Assembly (NCBI RefSeq): GCF_041928815.1 | Contig: NZ_JBHFEI010000011.1 | Location: 62,001 to 126,000 of the forward strand | From: JBHFEI01 sp041928815 | GTDB taxonomy: Bacteria; Pseudomonadota; Alphaproteobacteria; Rhizobiales; Rhizobiaceae | Direction of reading: 5' to 3' | Length of the DNA: 64,000 nt | Shown here: piece by piece, positions 33,467-42,559 of the stretch | Position numbering within the stretch: position 1 is the first letter of the stretch | How the letters are laid out: the number at the start of each line of letters is the position of its first letter | Translations under genes and position numbers: made by a program | Notes under the pieces: generated by a model | Databases searched by the model: none | Told to the model about the DNA's origin: nothing | Seen by the model: the letters and a program-made list of their open reading frames with translations, nothing else

Positions 33467-34410
33467 CGGCCCTGCCTCCGCTTCTCCATGCGGTTCAGCG
33501 CCAGCCGCAGCGCCAGCACGATGATCAGGATCGCCCCTTGCGCGCCGATCTGCCAGTCGGGCGAGATGCGGAGGAAGGAGAGGAAGGAGCCGGCGAGCGT
33601 CAGCGTCAGCGCGCCGATGACCGCGCCGATCGGCGAGACGCGGCCGCCGGTGAACTCGCCGCCGCCGAGGATGACGCCGGCGATCGACAGCAGCGTGTAG
33701 CGCAGCGCGATGTTGGCGTCGGCCGAGGTGGTGAGCCCGACCAGCGCGATGCCGGCGAGGACGGCGAAGAAGGCAGCAAGCGCATAGGTCGCCGCGCGCG
33801 CGCCGGCGATCGACCAGCCGGCGCGCTCGACCGAGCGCTGGTTGCCGCCGACGCCGCGCAGGATGACGCCGAAGGCGGAACGCATGATGACGAGATGGGC
33901 GACGAGCGCGATGACGAGGCTGGCGACGATCGCCATCGGCACGAAAGGCGGCCTTGCCGTCATCAGGGCGCGCGCCCAGTCGGGCGCTGAGCCTCCGGGT
34001 GAGGGGAGGAGCAGCACAGCGAGCCCGCCCCAGACGAAGCTCATGCCGAGCGTGACGACGATGGAAGGCAGGTTGCGCAGGTAGATCATCACGCCGAGCC
34101 CGGCATAGACGGCAATCGCCGCGGCAAGGATGGCGACGCCGAGGAGCGGCTGGTCGCGCAGATAGGTGGCGGCGACGCAGGCGACGAAGCTGACGAAGGT
34201 GCCCATCGACAGGTCGAGGTCGTTCACCGTCATGATCAGCATCTGCGCGATGGTGGCGAGCGCGATCGGCACGGCGAGGTTGAAGAGGAGGTTGAGCCCG
34301 GTATAGCTCATCGCGCGCGGCTGCAGCCAGAAGACGGCGGCGAGCAGCACGACGAGCGAGAGCGCCGGGACGAGGAGGCGCAGCGTATCGGAGGAGAGGC
34401 TGCGCATCAT
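33463..34410 (-). CDS. Sugar ABC importer permease, RbsC-type (first)
   Basis: A 315-residue CUT2 permease; hydrophobic segments begin LLVPALSLVVLLAAVFWL, and the family signature is TVNDLDLSMGTFVSF. The start at 34410 overlaps the ATPase stop (ATGATG arrangement). It is followed by the paralogous permease with four bases of overlap. The longer frame to 34767 is an artefact of reading into the ATPase gene. Confidence 0.87.
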   Translation of the reverse strand: MMRSLSSDTLRLLVPALSLVVLLAAVFWLQPRAMSYTGLNLLFNLAVPIALATIAQMLIMTVNDLDLSMGTFVSFVACVAATYLRDQPLLGVAILAAAIAVYAGLGVMIYLRNLPSIVVTLGMSFVWGGLAVLLLPSPGGSAPDWARALMTARPPFVPMAIVASLVIALVAHLVIMRSAFGVILRGVGGNQRSVERAGWSIAGARAATYALAAFFAVLAGIALVGLTTSADANIALRYTLLSIAGVILGGGEFTGGRVSPIGAVIGALTLTLAGSFLSFLRISPDWQIGAQGAILIIVLALRLALNRMEKRRQGR

Positions 34411-35864
34411 GCGGCGACGCCCGCGAAGGAGGCGGCGAGAACGTTCGCCTCGGTGACGTCGGCGCCCGTCAGTTCGCGCACGATCGCGCCTTCCGAGAAG
34501 ACGTAGACGCGGTCGCAGAGGCAGACCTCGTCCATCTCGGTCGAGTACCAGACGAAGGTGCGGCCACCTTCGGCTTCGGCGCGGATCATCTGGTAGACCT
34601 CCTGCTTGGTGCCGATGTCGACACCGCGCATCGGATCGTCCATCAGCACGGACGGGGCGCGGGTCGACAAGGCGCGGGCGAAGAGCACCTTCTGCTGGTT
34701 GCCGCCCGACAGCGACAGGATGCGGTTGTCGACGTCGTCGGTGCGGATCGCGATCCGCGCCTTCCACTCGGCGCCGAGCGCGCGCTCCTCGGCGCCACGC
34801 ACGAAGCCGAAGCGGGCGCGGTCGGCAAGGGAAGCGACCGACATGTTGTTGAGGATGCTCCAGAGCGGGAAGACGCCGTTCAGCGTCCGGTCGCCGGCGA
34901 CGAAGGTGACCTCCGGGTCGCGCTTCGCCAGCCAGTTGCGGCTGCGGGCGAGATAGAGGTCGACGAGCATCTCGGTCTGGCCGTGGCCGGCAAGACCCGC
35001 AAGGCCGACGATCTCGCCCCTGGCGGCGGAAAAGCTCAAGCCCCTGCCGCGCCGGGGCGGCAGGGACAGGACGGTCTCCCCGGCAACCGGAGCGCGCGAC
35101 GCGCCGTCGCGGCCCTTGACGACGCTTCCCATCGCCTCGACCAGGCTGTGCTCCGTGAAGTCGGCGGCGGGACGGTCCGCGACGATGCGGCCGTCTTTCA
35201 TCACGACGATGCGGCTTGCCGTCGACAGGATCTCGCCGAGGATGTGGGAGATGACGATGACCGCGCCGCCCTTCGCGACGAAGCCGCGGACATAGTCGAG
35301 CAGGCGGGCGGCGAGCGCGGCATCGAGCGAGGACGTCGGCTCATCGAGGATGACGAGGCGGGCCGGCGTCCCGGCCTCCGAAAAGGCGGTGGCGATCTCG
35401 ACCATCTGCCGCTCGGCGATCGAGAGGTCGCCGACCGGGCGCCTCGGATCGATGCCGTGGCCGGGAAAGACCTCGTCGAGCTTGGCCCGGATGATCACCT
35501 CGGCACGGCCGCGCCAGCCCCAGCCGGACAGGCTTCGATGCATGACGCGGGTGTTCTCGATCACCGTCAGGTTGGGGCAGAGCGACAGTTCCTGGAAGAC
35601 GCAGCGGATGCCGGACGCGCGCGCCTGGGCGATGCCGTAGCGCTCGAGCGCCACGCCGCCGGCCGCGATCCGGCCCTGATGCGGCGTCAGCCCGCCATTG
35701 ATGACGTTGACGATCGTCGACTTGCCGGCGCCGTTGTGGCCGACGAGGCCGACGCATTCGCCGGGCATCACCGTCAGCGTCACCCCGTCGAGCGCCTTCA
35801 CCGCGCCGAAATGCACGCGCGCGTCGGCGACCTCGACGACAGCACTTCCCGCTCTTTCCGCCAT
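34407..35864 (-). CDS. Sugar ABC importer ATPase, RbsA/MglA-type (double ABC)
   Basis: A 485-residue CUT2 ATPase with two nucleotide-binding domains. The first is complete: GHNGAGKSTIVNV (Walker A), LSIAERQMVEIATAF (signature region), LVILDEPTSSLD. The second lacks a normal Walker A (GLAGLAGHGQTEML) but keeps LSGGNQQKVLFARAL and the Walker B-like LMDDPMRGVD, with Asp in place of the usual Glu after the Asp. One active and one degenerate site is usual in this family. The start at 35864 (MAERAGS) gives the normal length. Confidence 0.88.
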   Translation of the reverse strand: MAERAGSAVVEVADARVHFGAVKALDGVTLTVMPGECVGLVGHNGAGKSTIVNVINGGLTPHQGRIAAGGVALERYGIAQARASGIRCVFQELSLCPNLTVIENTRVMHRSLSGWGWRGRAEVIIRAKLDEVFPGHGIDPRRPVGDLSIAERQMVEIATAFSEAGTPARLVILDEPTSSLDAALAARLLDYVRGFVAKGGAVIVISHILGEILSTASRIVVMKDGRIVADRPAADFTEHSLVEAMGSVVKGRDGASRAPVAGETVLSLPPRRGRGLSFSAARGEIVGLAGLAGHGQTEMLVDLYLARSRNWLAKRDPEVTFVAGDRTLNGVFPLWSILNNMSVASLADRARFGFVRGAEERALGAEWKARIAIRTDDVDNRILSLSGGNQQKVLFARALSTRAPSVLMDDPMRGVDIGTKQEVYQMIRAEAEGGRTFVWYSTEMDEVCLCDRVYVFSEGAIVRELTGADVTEANVLAASFAGVAA

Positions 35865-35926
35865 GAACCCCGATCCGCTTGCAGGAGACGCGGTCCCGGC
35901 GAACGCCGCCGGGACCGCGGGGAACG

Positions 35927-36937
35927 TCACTGCGCCGAGGCGATCACCTTCTGCGCGTCCTCGAGCGAATATTCGACATTGGCGACGCCGCCCTCGGGCG
36001 TGGTCTTCAGGCTGTCGTCGAGCGTCTCCTGGCTGATCGACAGGAAGGGCACGACGAGGTCCTTCTTGACCTCCTTGCCGTCGAGGATCTGCTGGGCGAC
36101 CCAGAAGGCGAGCGTCGAGACACCCGGCGCGATCGAGACGGACATGGTCTCGTAACCGTTGGCGTCCTTCTGCTCCTTCCACCATTTCAGCTCGTCCTGG
36201 CGGTTGCCCATGATGATCGTCGGCATCGGCCGGCCGGCCGCCTTGATCGCCTCGGCCGCGCCATAGCCGTCTCCGCCCTGCGTCACCACGCCGACGATCT
36301 CCGGCAGGCTCGGCAGGATGCCGGCGACGGCCTTCTGCGCCACGTCCTGCGCCCAGTCGCCATGCACCGAGCCGACGATCTTGAACTGCGGGAACTGCTT
36401 GACCCCCTCATGGATGCCGGCGGAGATCTCGTCGTCGACGAAGACGCCGGCGAGGCCGCGGATTTCCAGCAGGTTGCCGCCGGCGGGGATCTTCTTCGAG
36501 AGATACTCGACCTGGCCACGGCCCATCTCCTTGAAGTCGACGGCGATGCGCCAGGCGCAGGGCTCCGTGACGATGCCGTCGAAGGAGACGACGGTGATGC
36601 CGGCGTCGCAGGCCTCCTTGACCGCGCCGTTCAGCGCCGTGGGCGAGGCGGCGTTGACGACGATCGCGTCATAGCCCTGCAGGATCATGTTCTGGATCTG
36701 GGCGGCCTGCTCGGTCGCCTGGTTCTCCGCCGTGGTGAACGGGTCGGCGGCGGCGACGACGCCGGACTTGACCGCCTCGCCGGTGACCTTCTCCCAGCTC
36801 GTCAGCATCGCCTGACGCCAGGAATTGCCGGCATAGTTGTTGGAAAGCGCAATCTTCTTGGCCGAGGTCTCGGCAAGGGCGGGCATGGCGGCGCAGGCAA
36901 GCGCGGCCGATGCCAGAAGCATCGTTCTGACGTTCAT
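35927..36937 (-). CDS. Sugar ABC importer periplasmic binding protein (RbsB-like)
   Basis: A 336-residue binding protein with a cleavable signal peptide (MNVRTMLLASAALACAAMPALA, cut near ALA/ET; pieces). The mature part shows the type I periplasmic fold: IALSNNYAGNSWRQ, IQNMILQGYDAIVVNAASPTAL, VVSFDGI, GVVTQGGDGYGAAEAI. The start at 36937 has GGGAGAG seven bases upstream. It is first in the operon with the ATPase, two permeases and lactonase. The ligand, probably an aldose or polyol, cannot be read. Its promoter region carries tandem palindromes at 37105-37139, shared with the divergent two-component system. Confidence 0.87.
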   Translation of the reverse strand: MNVRTMLLASAALACAAMPALAETSAKKIALSNNYAGNSWRQAMLTSWEKVTGEAVKSGVVAAADPFTTAENQATEQAAQIQNMILQGYDAIVVNAASPTALNGAVKEACDAGITVVSFDGIVTEPCAWRIAVDFKEMGRGQVEYLSKKIPAGGNLLEIRGLAGVFVDDEISAGIHEGVKQFPQFKIVGSVHGDWAQDVAQKAVAGILPSLPEIVGVVTQGGDGYGAAEAIKAAGRPMPTIIMGNRQDELKWWKEQKDANGYETMSVSIAPGVSTLAFWVAQQILDGKEVKKDLVVPFLSISQETLDDSLKTTPEGGVANVEYSLEDAQKVIASAQ

Positions 36938-37104
36938 CATCTCTCTCCCCATTGATCCGATGCGTGACGCCCGGATCCGCTCCCGATCGCGGCTGACGCG
37001 CTCCTCTCCTCAGGAGAGCGCCCCGCGGCCGGCCGTCTCGGGCCGGTCGAGGGGAGGATGGAACACAATGCGGGGATTGTATAGTAACATTGCCGCAAGG
37101 CCTT

Positions 37105-37139
37105 TGCGGGATCTCCCGCAGAAAATGCGGGATCCCGCA
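37105..37139. promoter_or_regulatory. Tandem palindromic operators between sugar importer and two-component system
   Basis: TGCGGGATCTCCCGCA (37105-37120) and TGCGGGATCCCGCA (37126-37139) have centres 20 bp apart, two turns of the helix, so both face the same side. They lie between the divergent binding-protein gene and the kinase gene. The response regulator at 38466 is the natural candidate to bind them. An AT-rich stretch at 37070-37092 nearby is a possible promoter. Confidence 0.6.
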
Positions 37140-37206
37140 GGACAGCGGCCGGTCGCCGGGCGCTTACTGAGGGCGCGGCGGAAGGCGGCATGCGGAGGAG
37201 GAGCCG

Positions 37207-38469
37207 ATGCTCGGCGATCGGGTGAGGGAGATGGCGGCACCGGCGCTGCTCGAGCACTATCTCGGCATTTCGCGGCTGCTCGCCGGCCAGATGGAGTTCC
37301 GCTCGGCGATCCGCGCCGTGGCGGCGGAGATTTCCCACATCATCCCGCACGATCATCTCGACGTCTGCATCGTCATGCATGGCGGCACCTACCACACGGC
37401 CTACGAGAACGGCATCGAGACCGCTTGGGGGCGCGAGCCGCCGGCGCTCGTCTCCGGCAGCCCGATCCGCGCGCTGCTCTGGGGCGAGGTGCCCTTCATG
37501 ATCACCGGCGACGCCTGCGTCGATCCGCGCTTCCATTTCGAGGGCGCCTTCGTGCAGCCGATCCTCGCCCACGGCTTGAGGAGCCGCATCCACGTGCCGC
37601 TGAAGGTCGAGGGCGACATCATCGGCGCGCTCTCCTGCTCGTCGTTTGACGCCGACGTCTACACCCGCGCCGACGTCGAGAGCGCCCGCTCGGTCGCCGA
37701 CCTGCTCTCGCCCTATTTCTTCGCGCTGCGCGCCGCCGGCCAGGCGCAGCGCTCGGCGATCGTGGAGGCCGAGGCGCGCGCCCGCGAGGAAGGGCTCCGG
37801 CTCGGCGCGCTGAAGCTGACGGAGGCGCTGGAGCGCGAGCGCCAGCGCATCGGCATGGACCTGCACGACCAGACGCTCGCCGACCTGACGCGGCTCTCGC
37901 GCCGGATGGAGCGGCTGACGCGCGAGCACGAGGTCTCCGGCGAGACGCTGGAACCGCTGATGCGCAGCCTGCAGCACTGCATGCAGGACCTGCGCCAGAT
38001 CATCGAGGAGGCCAAGCCCTCGGTGCTGCAGCTCTTCGGCTTCGCGCAGGCCGCCGAGAACCATCTCGACCGCGCCGTGCGGGACAGCGGACTGCCGCTT
38101 GCGCCGAAACTCCTCGACGAGACGGCGGGCCGGATCGACGCGCTCGACCCGACCGTGTCGGTGGCGCTGTTCCGCATCACGCAGGAGGCGATCAACAATG
38201 CGGTGCGCCACGCCCGCGCCGACAGCATCACGGTGCGGCTGTCGCTGCGCGGCGAGGGGATCTCGATCGAGGTCAGCGACGACGGCTGCGGGCTGGCGAA
38301 GCCGCGCCGGCGCGCCGGCGGCGGCATCGACAACATGAAGACGCGCGCCCGGCTGATCTCGGCCCGCTTCACGATCGGCCCGGGGCGCGACGGGCGCGGC
38401 ACGACGGTCGGGGTGCAGCTCGCCCAGCCCGCGCGGCTGCCGGGAACCGTCGCGGGGGGCGAGGCATGA
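37207..38469 (+). CDS. GAF-domain sensor histidine kinase (NarL-partner type)
   Basis: A 420-residue kinase without membrane segments. A GAF-like sensor domain spans about residues 25-175. The dimerisation/phosphoacceptor segment ERQRIGMDLHDQTLADLTRL (in pieces) has His220. The ATPase domain shows the N box FRITQEAINNAVRHARA, DDGCGL and GGGIDNMKTRA. HisKA_3-type kinases pair with NarL/FixJ regulators, which is the next gene, overlapping by four bases (ATGA). A soluble sensor next to a sugar importer suggests sensing of a cytoplasmic sugar or metabolite, possibly by interaction with the transporter. Confidence 0.87.
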   Translation: MLGDRVREMAAPALLEHYLGISRLLAGQMEFRSAIRAVAAEISHIIPHDHLDVCIVMHGGTYHTAYENGIETAWGREPPALVSGSPIRALLWGEVPFMITGDACVDPRFHFEGAFVQPILAHGLRSRIHVPLKVEGDIIGALSCSSFDADVYTRADVESARSVADLLSPYFFALRAAGQAQRSAIVEAEARAREEGLRLGALKLTEALERERQRIGMDLHDQTLADLTRLSRRMERLTREHEVSGETLEPLMRSLQHCMQDLRQIIEEAKPSVLQLFGFAQAAENHLDRAVRDSGLPLAPKLLDETAGRIDALDPTVSVALFRITQEAINNAVRHARADSITVRLSLRGEGISIEVSDDGCGLAKPRRRAGGGIDNMKTRARLISARFTIGPGRDGRGTTVGVQLAQPARLPGTVAGGEA

Positions 38470-39188
38470 AGGTCCTGATCGTCGAGGACGACCCGCTGCA
38501 CCGCTCCTACCTGCACGAGGCGGTCTCGGCCGCCCTTCCCGAATGCGACCTGGTGATCGAGGCGGAGAACGGCACGCTCGGCGAGAAGCTTGCGCGCGAC
38601 CACAAGTCGGCCCATGTCGTCATGGACCTGCAGATGGCGAGCCGCAACGGCATCGAGGCGGCGCGCACCATCTGGAAGGAGCGGCCGGACACGCGCATCC
38701 TGTTCTGGTCGAACTATGCCGACGAGGCCTATGTCCGCGGCGTCTCGCGCATCGTGCCGGACGGGGCGGCCTATGGCTACGTGCTGAAATCGGCCTCGGA
38801 CGAACGGCTGAAGCTGGCGCTGCGCTCGATCTTCGTCGAGGCGCAATGCGTCATCGACCGCGAGGTGCGCGGCATGCAGCAGAAGTCGCTCGGCCAGACG
38901 CGCGGCTTCACCGACAGCGAATACGAGATCCTCGTCGACATCGCGCTCGGGCTGACCGACCGGGCGATCGCGCGGCGGCGCAACCTGTCGCTGCGCTCGG
39001 TGCAGAACCGGCTGCAGGCGCTCTACGAGAAGCTGGAGGTCTACCAGACCGCCGGCATGGACGACGAGGAGGGCCGCTTCAACCTGCGCGCCCGCGCCGT
39101 CACCGTGGCGTTTCTGCGCAAGCTTTTGAACTACAGCGCGCTGGAGCGGGCGGAGGCCGAACTGGCGGACTGGCTGAAAACGGGGTGA
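38466..39188 (+). CDS. NarL/FixJ-family response regulator
   Basis: A 240-residue regulator. The receiver domain has the acidic pair at residues 8-9 (VEDDP), phosphoacceptor Asp54 (VVMDLQM), and Lys in YVLKSAS. The C-terminal LuxR-type helix-turn-helix is FTDSEYEILVDIALGLTDRAIARRRNLSLRSVQNRLQALYEKL (in pieces), followed by an unusually long tail of about 50 residues. It is translationally coupled to the kinase. The tandem palindromes at 37105-37139 are its probable target, controlling the divergent sugar importer. Confidence 0.87.
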   Translation: MKVLIVEDDPLHRSYLHEAVSAALPECDLVIEAENGTLGEKLARDHKSAHVVMDLQMASRNGIEAARTIWKERPDTRILFWSNYADEAYVRGVSRIVPDGAAYGYVLKSASDERLKLALRSIFVEAQCVIDREVRGMQQKSLGQTRGFTDSEYEILVDIALGLTDRAIARRRNLSLRSVQNRLQALYEKLEVYQTAGMDDEEGRFNLRARAVTVAFLRKLLNYSALERAEAELADWLKTG

Positions 39189-39302
39189 GGGCTTCGCCCC
39201 GGGAGCCCGTCAGGTCCCTTCCGAACCAGGCAGGCTCCCGGCTCGTTTGGTGTCGTGTGTTTTTCGGGGCAACCGGATTCCACTTGGTCCCCGACACAGT
39301 CC

Positions 39303-39406
39303 AAAGCGCGCCGCGACCCTTCAGATTCGCTCCTACGCTTTGGGTCCTTGTTTTTACGCGTGTCTTTTCGCAAAACTGCGGCACAGCTTTGCGAGACGCG
39401 CTTTAG
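39303..39406 (-). repeat. Dispersed palindromic repeat (RIME-like), copy E
   Basis: Inverted relative to copies C and D: AAAGCGCGCCGCGACCCTTCAGATTC, then TGTTTTTACGCGTGTCTTTTCGCAAAA, then TTTGCGAGACGCGCTTTA (each a piece of the shared element). It occupies the gap between the convergent response regulator and pccR genes and its right end contains the pccR stop codon (TAA on the minus strand, 39405-39403). Confidence 0.82.
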
Positions 39407-40830
39407 TCTCCGACGGGCTTCAGCGCATAGGGCAGGATGCCGCGCCGGTCGTGCGCGACGACGAGCCGGCTTTTCAGCGGCGGCACGGCGCGGCTTTCGC
39501 AATCGGTGCGGTCACAGATGCGGCAGGAAATGCCGATCGGCGCGTAGGCCGCGCGGTTGGCGAGGTCCATGCCCTCGGCATAGACGAATTCGCCGGCATA
39601 GGAGATCTCGCAGCCGAGCGCCAGCGCATAGTGCTGCTCGCCCCGGCGGAAGCCGCGCCCGCCCTTGGCGACGGGCATGGAGAGGCAGAGATAGCGCACG
39701 CCGTCCGGCGTCTCGGCGAGCTGGCGGTTGATCCGCCCCGGCGTCTCGAAGGCGCGGTGCGCGTTCCACAAGGGGCAGGCCGAGCCGAAGCGGGCGAATT
39801 GCAGCCGTGCGGCCGAATGGCGCTTGGTGATGTTGCCGGCGCGGTCGAGGCGGGCGAAGAAGACCGGCACGCCCTTTTCCCCCGGCCGCTGCAGCGTCGA
39901 CAGACGGTGGCAGACCTGTTCGAGGCTGGCGCCGAAGCGGATGCAGAGGAGGTCGAGATCGTGGCGCAGGTCGCGGGCCGCGGCGCGGAAGCGGCGATAG
40001 GGCAGGAGGAGCGCGCCGGCGACGTAATTGTGCAAGCCGATGCGGCAGATCTCCATCGCGTCGCTGCTCCGGAAGCCGGCCCCTGCGGCGATCGCGTCGA
40101 TGAGGGTGCCGGCATGGAGCTGGGCGAGCTGCAGCGCGATCTGGAAATCGCGCGTCGGCGCCGGAAGGTAGGGGTTCAGCGTCAGCACCTTCGCCCCGGC
40201 ATCGAAGAGCCGCATCGGCGCCTCCGCGCCATCCTCGGCCCGGCGGATGCGCACTCCGTGCGCGGCTTCCAGATGGCGGACGAGAAGCGGATGGGCATCC
40301 GCCTCGCCGAGGCCGATCGTGCCGGCCAGCGCCTCCGCCGCCGTGTCGAGCTCGTGGATGTAGTTGTCGACAAAGTGGAAGAAGTCGCGCACCTCCTCGT
40401 AGGGCGTGCTTTCGCTCGCACCCGCGGCGCGGCCGAGGGTACGATCGAGGCTTGCGATCTCGTCGGACTGGTGGCGGTAGGCGCGGTGGCAGGCGATCAG
40501 CGCATGGGCGATGCCGGGCGCGTTCTGCGCCACCATCTTCAGTTCCTGCAGGCTCGGCGCATTGCCGGCGAAGAGCGGATCGCCGAGCGTCTCGGAGAGC
40601 GCCGACAGCAGCCGGTCGCCCTCGCCGGCAGAGAGCTCCGACAGGTCGATGCTGAACTTTTCCGCCAGCGACAGCAGCACGGCGGCGGAGACGGGACGCT
40701 GGTTGTTTTCGATCTGGTTGAGATAGGAGAGGGAGATGCCGATCCGCTCGGCGAACCGGGCCTGGGTGGCGCCGTTCGAGAGCCGGAGGTCGCGCACCTT
40801 GCGGCCGATATAGAGCTTGCCGATCGCCAT
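39403..40830 (-). CDS. pccR: Short-chain acyl-CoA-responsive regulator PccR (XRE + DUF2083/ImmA-like)
   Basis: A 475-residue regulator of the ScfR/PccR family. The N-terminal XRE helix-turn-helix is KVRDLRLSNGATQARFAERIGISLSYLNQIENNQRP (in pieces, residues ~9-44). The centre has the ImmA/IrrE-like segment with family-conserved PYLPAPTRDFQIALQLAQL. The C-terminus has a cysteine cluster (ISCRICDRTDCESRAVPPL). In Rhodobacter, PccR activates propionyl-CoA carboxylase genes in response to propionyl-CoA. It is divergent from pccB with candidate binding repeats at its own start (40831-40845). The start at 40830 was chosen from the HTH alignment. Confidence 0.88.
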   Translation of the reverse strand: MAIGKLYIGRKVRDLRLSNGATQARFAERIGISLSYLNQIENNQRPVSAAVLLSLAEKFSIDLSELSAGEGDRLLSALSETLGDPLFAGNAPSLQELKMVAQNAPGIAHALIACHRAYRHQSDEIASLDRTLGRAAGASESTPYEEVRDFFHFVDNYIHELDTAAEALAGTIGLGEADAHPLLVRHLEAAHGVRIRRAEDGAEAPMRLFDAGAKVLTLNPYLPAPTRDFQIALQLAQLHAGTLIDAIAAGAGFRSSDAMEICRIGLHNYVAGALLLPYRRFRAAARDLRHDLDLLCIRFGASLEQVCHRLSTLQRPGEKGVPVFFARLDRAGNITKRHSAARLQFARFGSACPLWNAHRAFETPGRINRQLAETPDGVRYLCLSMPVAKGGRGFRRGEQHYALALGCEISYAGEFVYAEGMDLANRAAYAPIGISCRICDRTDCESRAVPPLKSRLVVAHDRRGILPYALKPVGD

Positions 40831-40883
40831 TTCGCAACTTCGCAAAATACAACTACCTCTCATGTAAAACACACATCTTCGCA
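40831..40883. promoter_or_regulatory. TTCGCAA repeats in the pccR-pccB intergenic region, candidate PccR sites
   Basis: TTCGCAA at 40831 and again at 40839 (8-bp period), and TTCGCA at 40878. PccR-type regulators recognise TTTGCAA-like motifs, so these are likely binding sites and would give both autoregulation and pccB control. A palindromic TTTGCAAA also occurs at 47197-47204, downstream of the mutase. Confidence 0.5.
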
Positions 40884-40962
40884 TGATCAAGCATTCTCTT
40901 TCCCGCAGCGCGGTTTATGGAAGGACGGCCCCTTGCAGACAGACGGAAAAGGCACAGACGGC

Positions 40963-42495
40963 ATGCGCGACATCCTCGAACAGCTCGAACAGCGGCGGAA
41001 TGCGGCGACGCTCGGCGGCGGCCAGCGCCGCATCGACGCCCAGCACGGCAAGGGCAAGCTGACGGCGCGCGAGCGCATCGACGTGCTCCTCGACGAAGGC
41101 TCGTTCGAGGAGTACGACATGTACGTCACCCATCGTGCCGTCGATTTCGGCATGGCCGAGCAGAAGGTCGCGGGCGACGGCGTCGTCACCGGCTGGGGCA
41201 CGATCAACGGGCGGCAGGTCTACGTCTTCTCCCAGGACTTCACCGTGCTCGGCGGCTCGCTCTCCGAAACCCATGCGCAGAAGATCTGCAAGATTATGGA
41301 CATGGCGGTGCGCAACGGCGCGCCGGTGATCGGCCTGAATGACTCGGGCGGCGCGCGCATCCAGGAGGGCGTCGCCTCGCTCGCCGGCTATGCCGAGGTA
41401 TTCCGCCGCAATGCCGAGGCGTCGGGCGTCATCCCGCAGATCTCCGTCATCATGGGGCCCTGCGCCGGCGGCGCGGTCTATTCGCCGGCGATGACCGATT
41501 TCATCTTCATGGTGCGCGACACGTCCTACATGTTCGTCACCGGCCCGGACGTGGTGAAGACGGTGACGAACGAGATCGTCAGCGCCGAGGATCTCGGCGG
41601 CGCCGGCACGCATACGAAGAAATCCTCGGTCGCCGATGCCGCCTTCGAGAACGACATCGAGACGCTGGAGGCGACGCGCCGGCTCTTCGATTTCCTGCCG
41701 CTCAGCAACCGCGACAGGGCGCCGGTCCGCCCCTTCCACGACGATCCGGCACGCATCGAGGCCCGGCTCGACACGCTGATCCCCGACACCTCGACCAAAC
41801 CCTACGACATGAAGGAGCTGATCCTGGCGATCGCCGACGAGGGCGATTTCTTCGAATTACAGGAGGCGTTTGCGAGGAACATCATCACCGGCTTCGTCCG
41901 CATCGAGGGCGAGACGGTCGGCGTCGTCGCCAACCAGCCGATGGTGCTCGCCGGCTGCCTCGACATCGACAGTTCGCGCAAGGCCGCCCGCTTCGTGCGC
42001 TTCTGCGACGCCTTCTCCATTCCGCTGCTGACGCTGGTCGACGTTCCGGGCTTCCTGCCGGGCGTGGCGCAGGAATATGGCGGCGTCATCAAGCACGGCG
42101 CGAAGCTGCTCTTCGCCTACAGCCAGGCGACGGTGCCCATGGTCACTCTCATCACGCGGAAAGCCTATGGCGGCGCCTATGACGTGATGGCGTCGAAGCA
42201 TATCGGCGCCGACGTCAACTATGCCTGGCCGACGGCCGAGATCGCGGTGATGGGCGCCAAGGGCGCGACCGAGATCCTCTACCGCTCGGAACTCGGCGAT
42301 GCCGACAGGATCGCGGCGCGGACGAAGGAATACGAGGAGCGCTTCGCCAATCCCTTCGTCGCCGCCGAACGCGGCTTCATCGACGAGGTGATCATGCCGC
42401 GCTCCTCGCGAAAGCGCATCGCCCGTGCCTTCGCCAGCCTCAGGAACAAGCGCAAGGAACAGATCTGGCGCAAGCATGATACGATCCCGCTGTGA
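40963..42495 (+). CDS. pccB: Propionyl-CoA carboxylase beta (carboxyltransferase) subunit
   Basis: A 510-residue carboxyltransferase that moves CO2 from biotin to propionyl-CoA to give methylmalonyl-CoA. Visible are the N-terminal GGGQRRIDAQHGKGKLTARERI (in pieces), LNDSGGARIQEGV, the oxyanion-type GPCAGGAVYSPA, and the C-terminal GAKGATEILYR. The start at 40963 (MRDILEQLEQ) gives the expected family length; the frame is open far upstream. It is transcribed divergently from pccR and followed by a small gene and pccA. Acetyl-CoA cannot be excluded as a second substrate, but the mutase in the operon favours propionyl-CoA. Confidence 0.95.
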   Translation: MRDILEQLEQRRNAATLGGGQRRIDAQHGKGKLTARERIDVLLDEGSFEEYDMYVTHRAVDFGMAEQKVAGDGVVTGWGTINGRQVYVFSQDFTVLGGSLSETHAQKICKIMDMAVRNGAPVIGLNDSGGARIQEGVASLAGYAEVFRRNAEASGVIPQISVIMGPCAGGAVYSPAMTDFIFMVRDTSYMFVTGPDVVKTVTNEIVSAEDLGGAGTHTKKSSVADAAFENDIETLEATRRLFDFLPLSNRDRAPVRPFHDDPARIEARLDTLIPDTSTKPYDMKELILAIADEGDFFELQEAFARNIITGFVRIEGETVGVVANQPMVLAGCLDIDSSRKAARFVRFCDAFSIPLLTLVDVPGFLPGVAQEYGGVIKHGAKLLFAYSQATVPMVTLITRKAYGGAYDVMASKHIGADVNYAWPTAEIAVMGAKGATEILYRSELGDADRIAARTKEYEERFANPFVAAERGFIDEVIMPRSSRKRIARAFASLRNKRKEQIWRKHDTIPL

Positions 42496-42559
42496 GCGTC
42501 GGATCCGGGCGTCCGCCGTCGACCCCACAACCATGCCAGCGACCGAAGAGTGTGACCGA

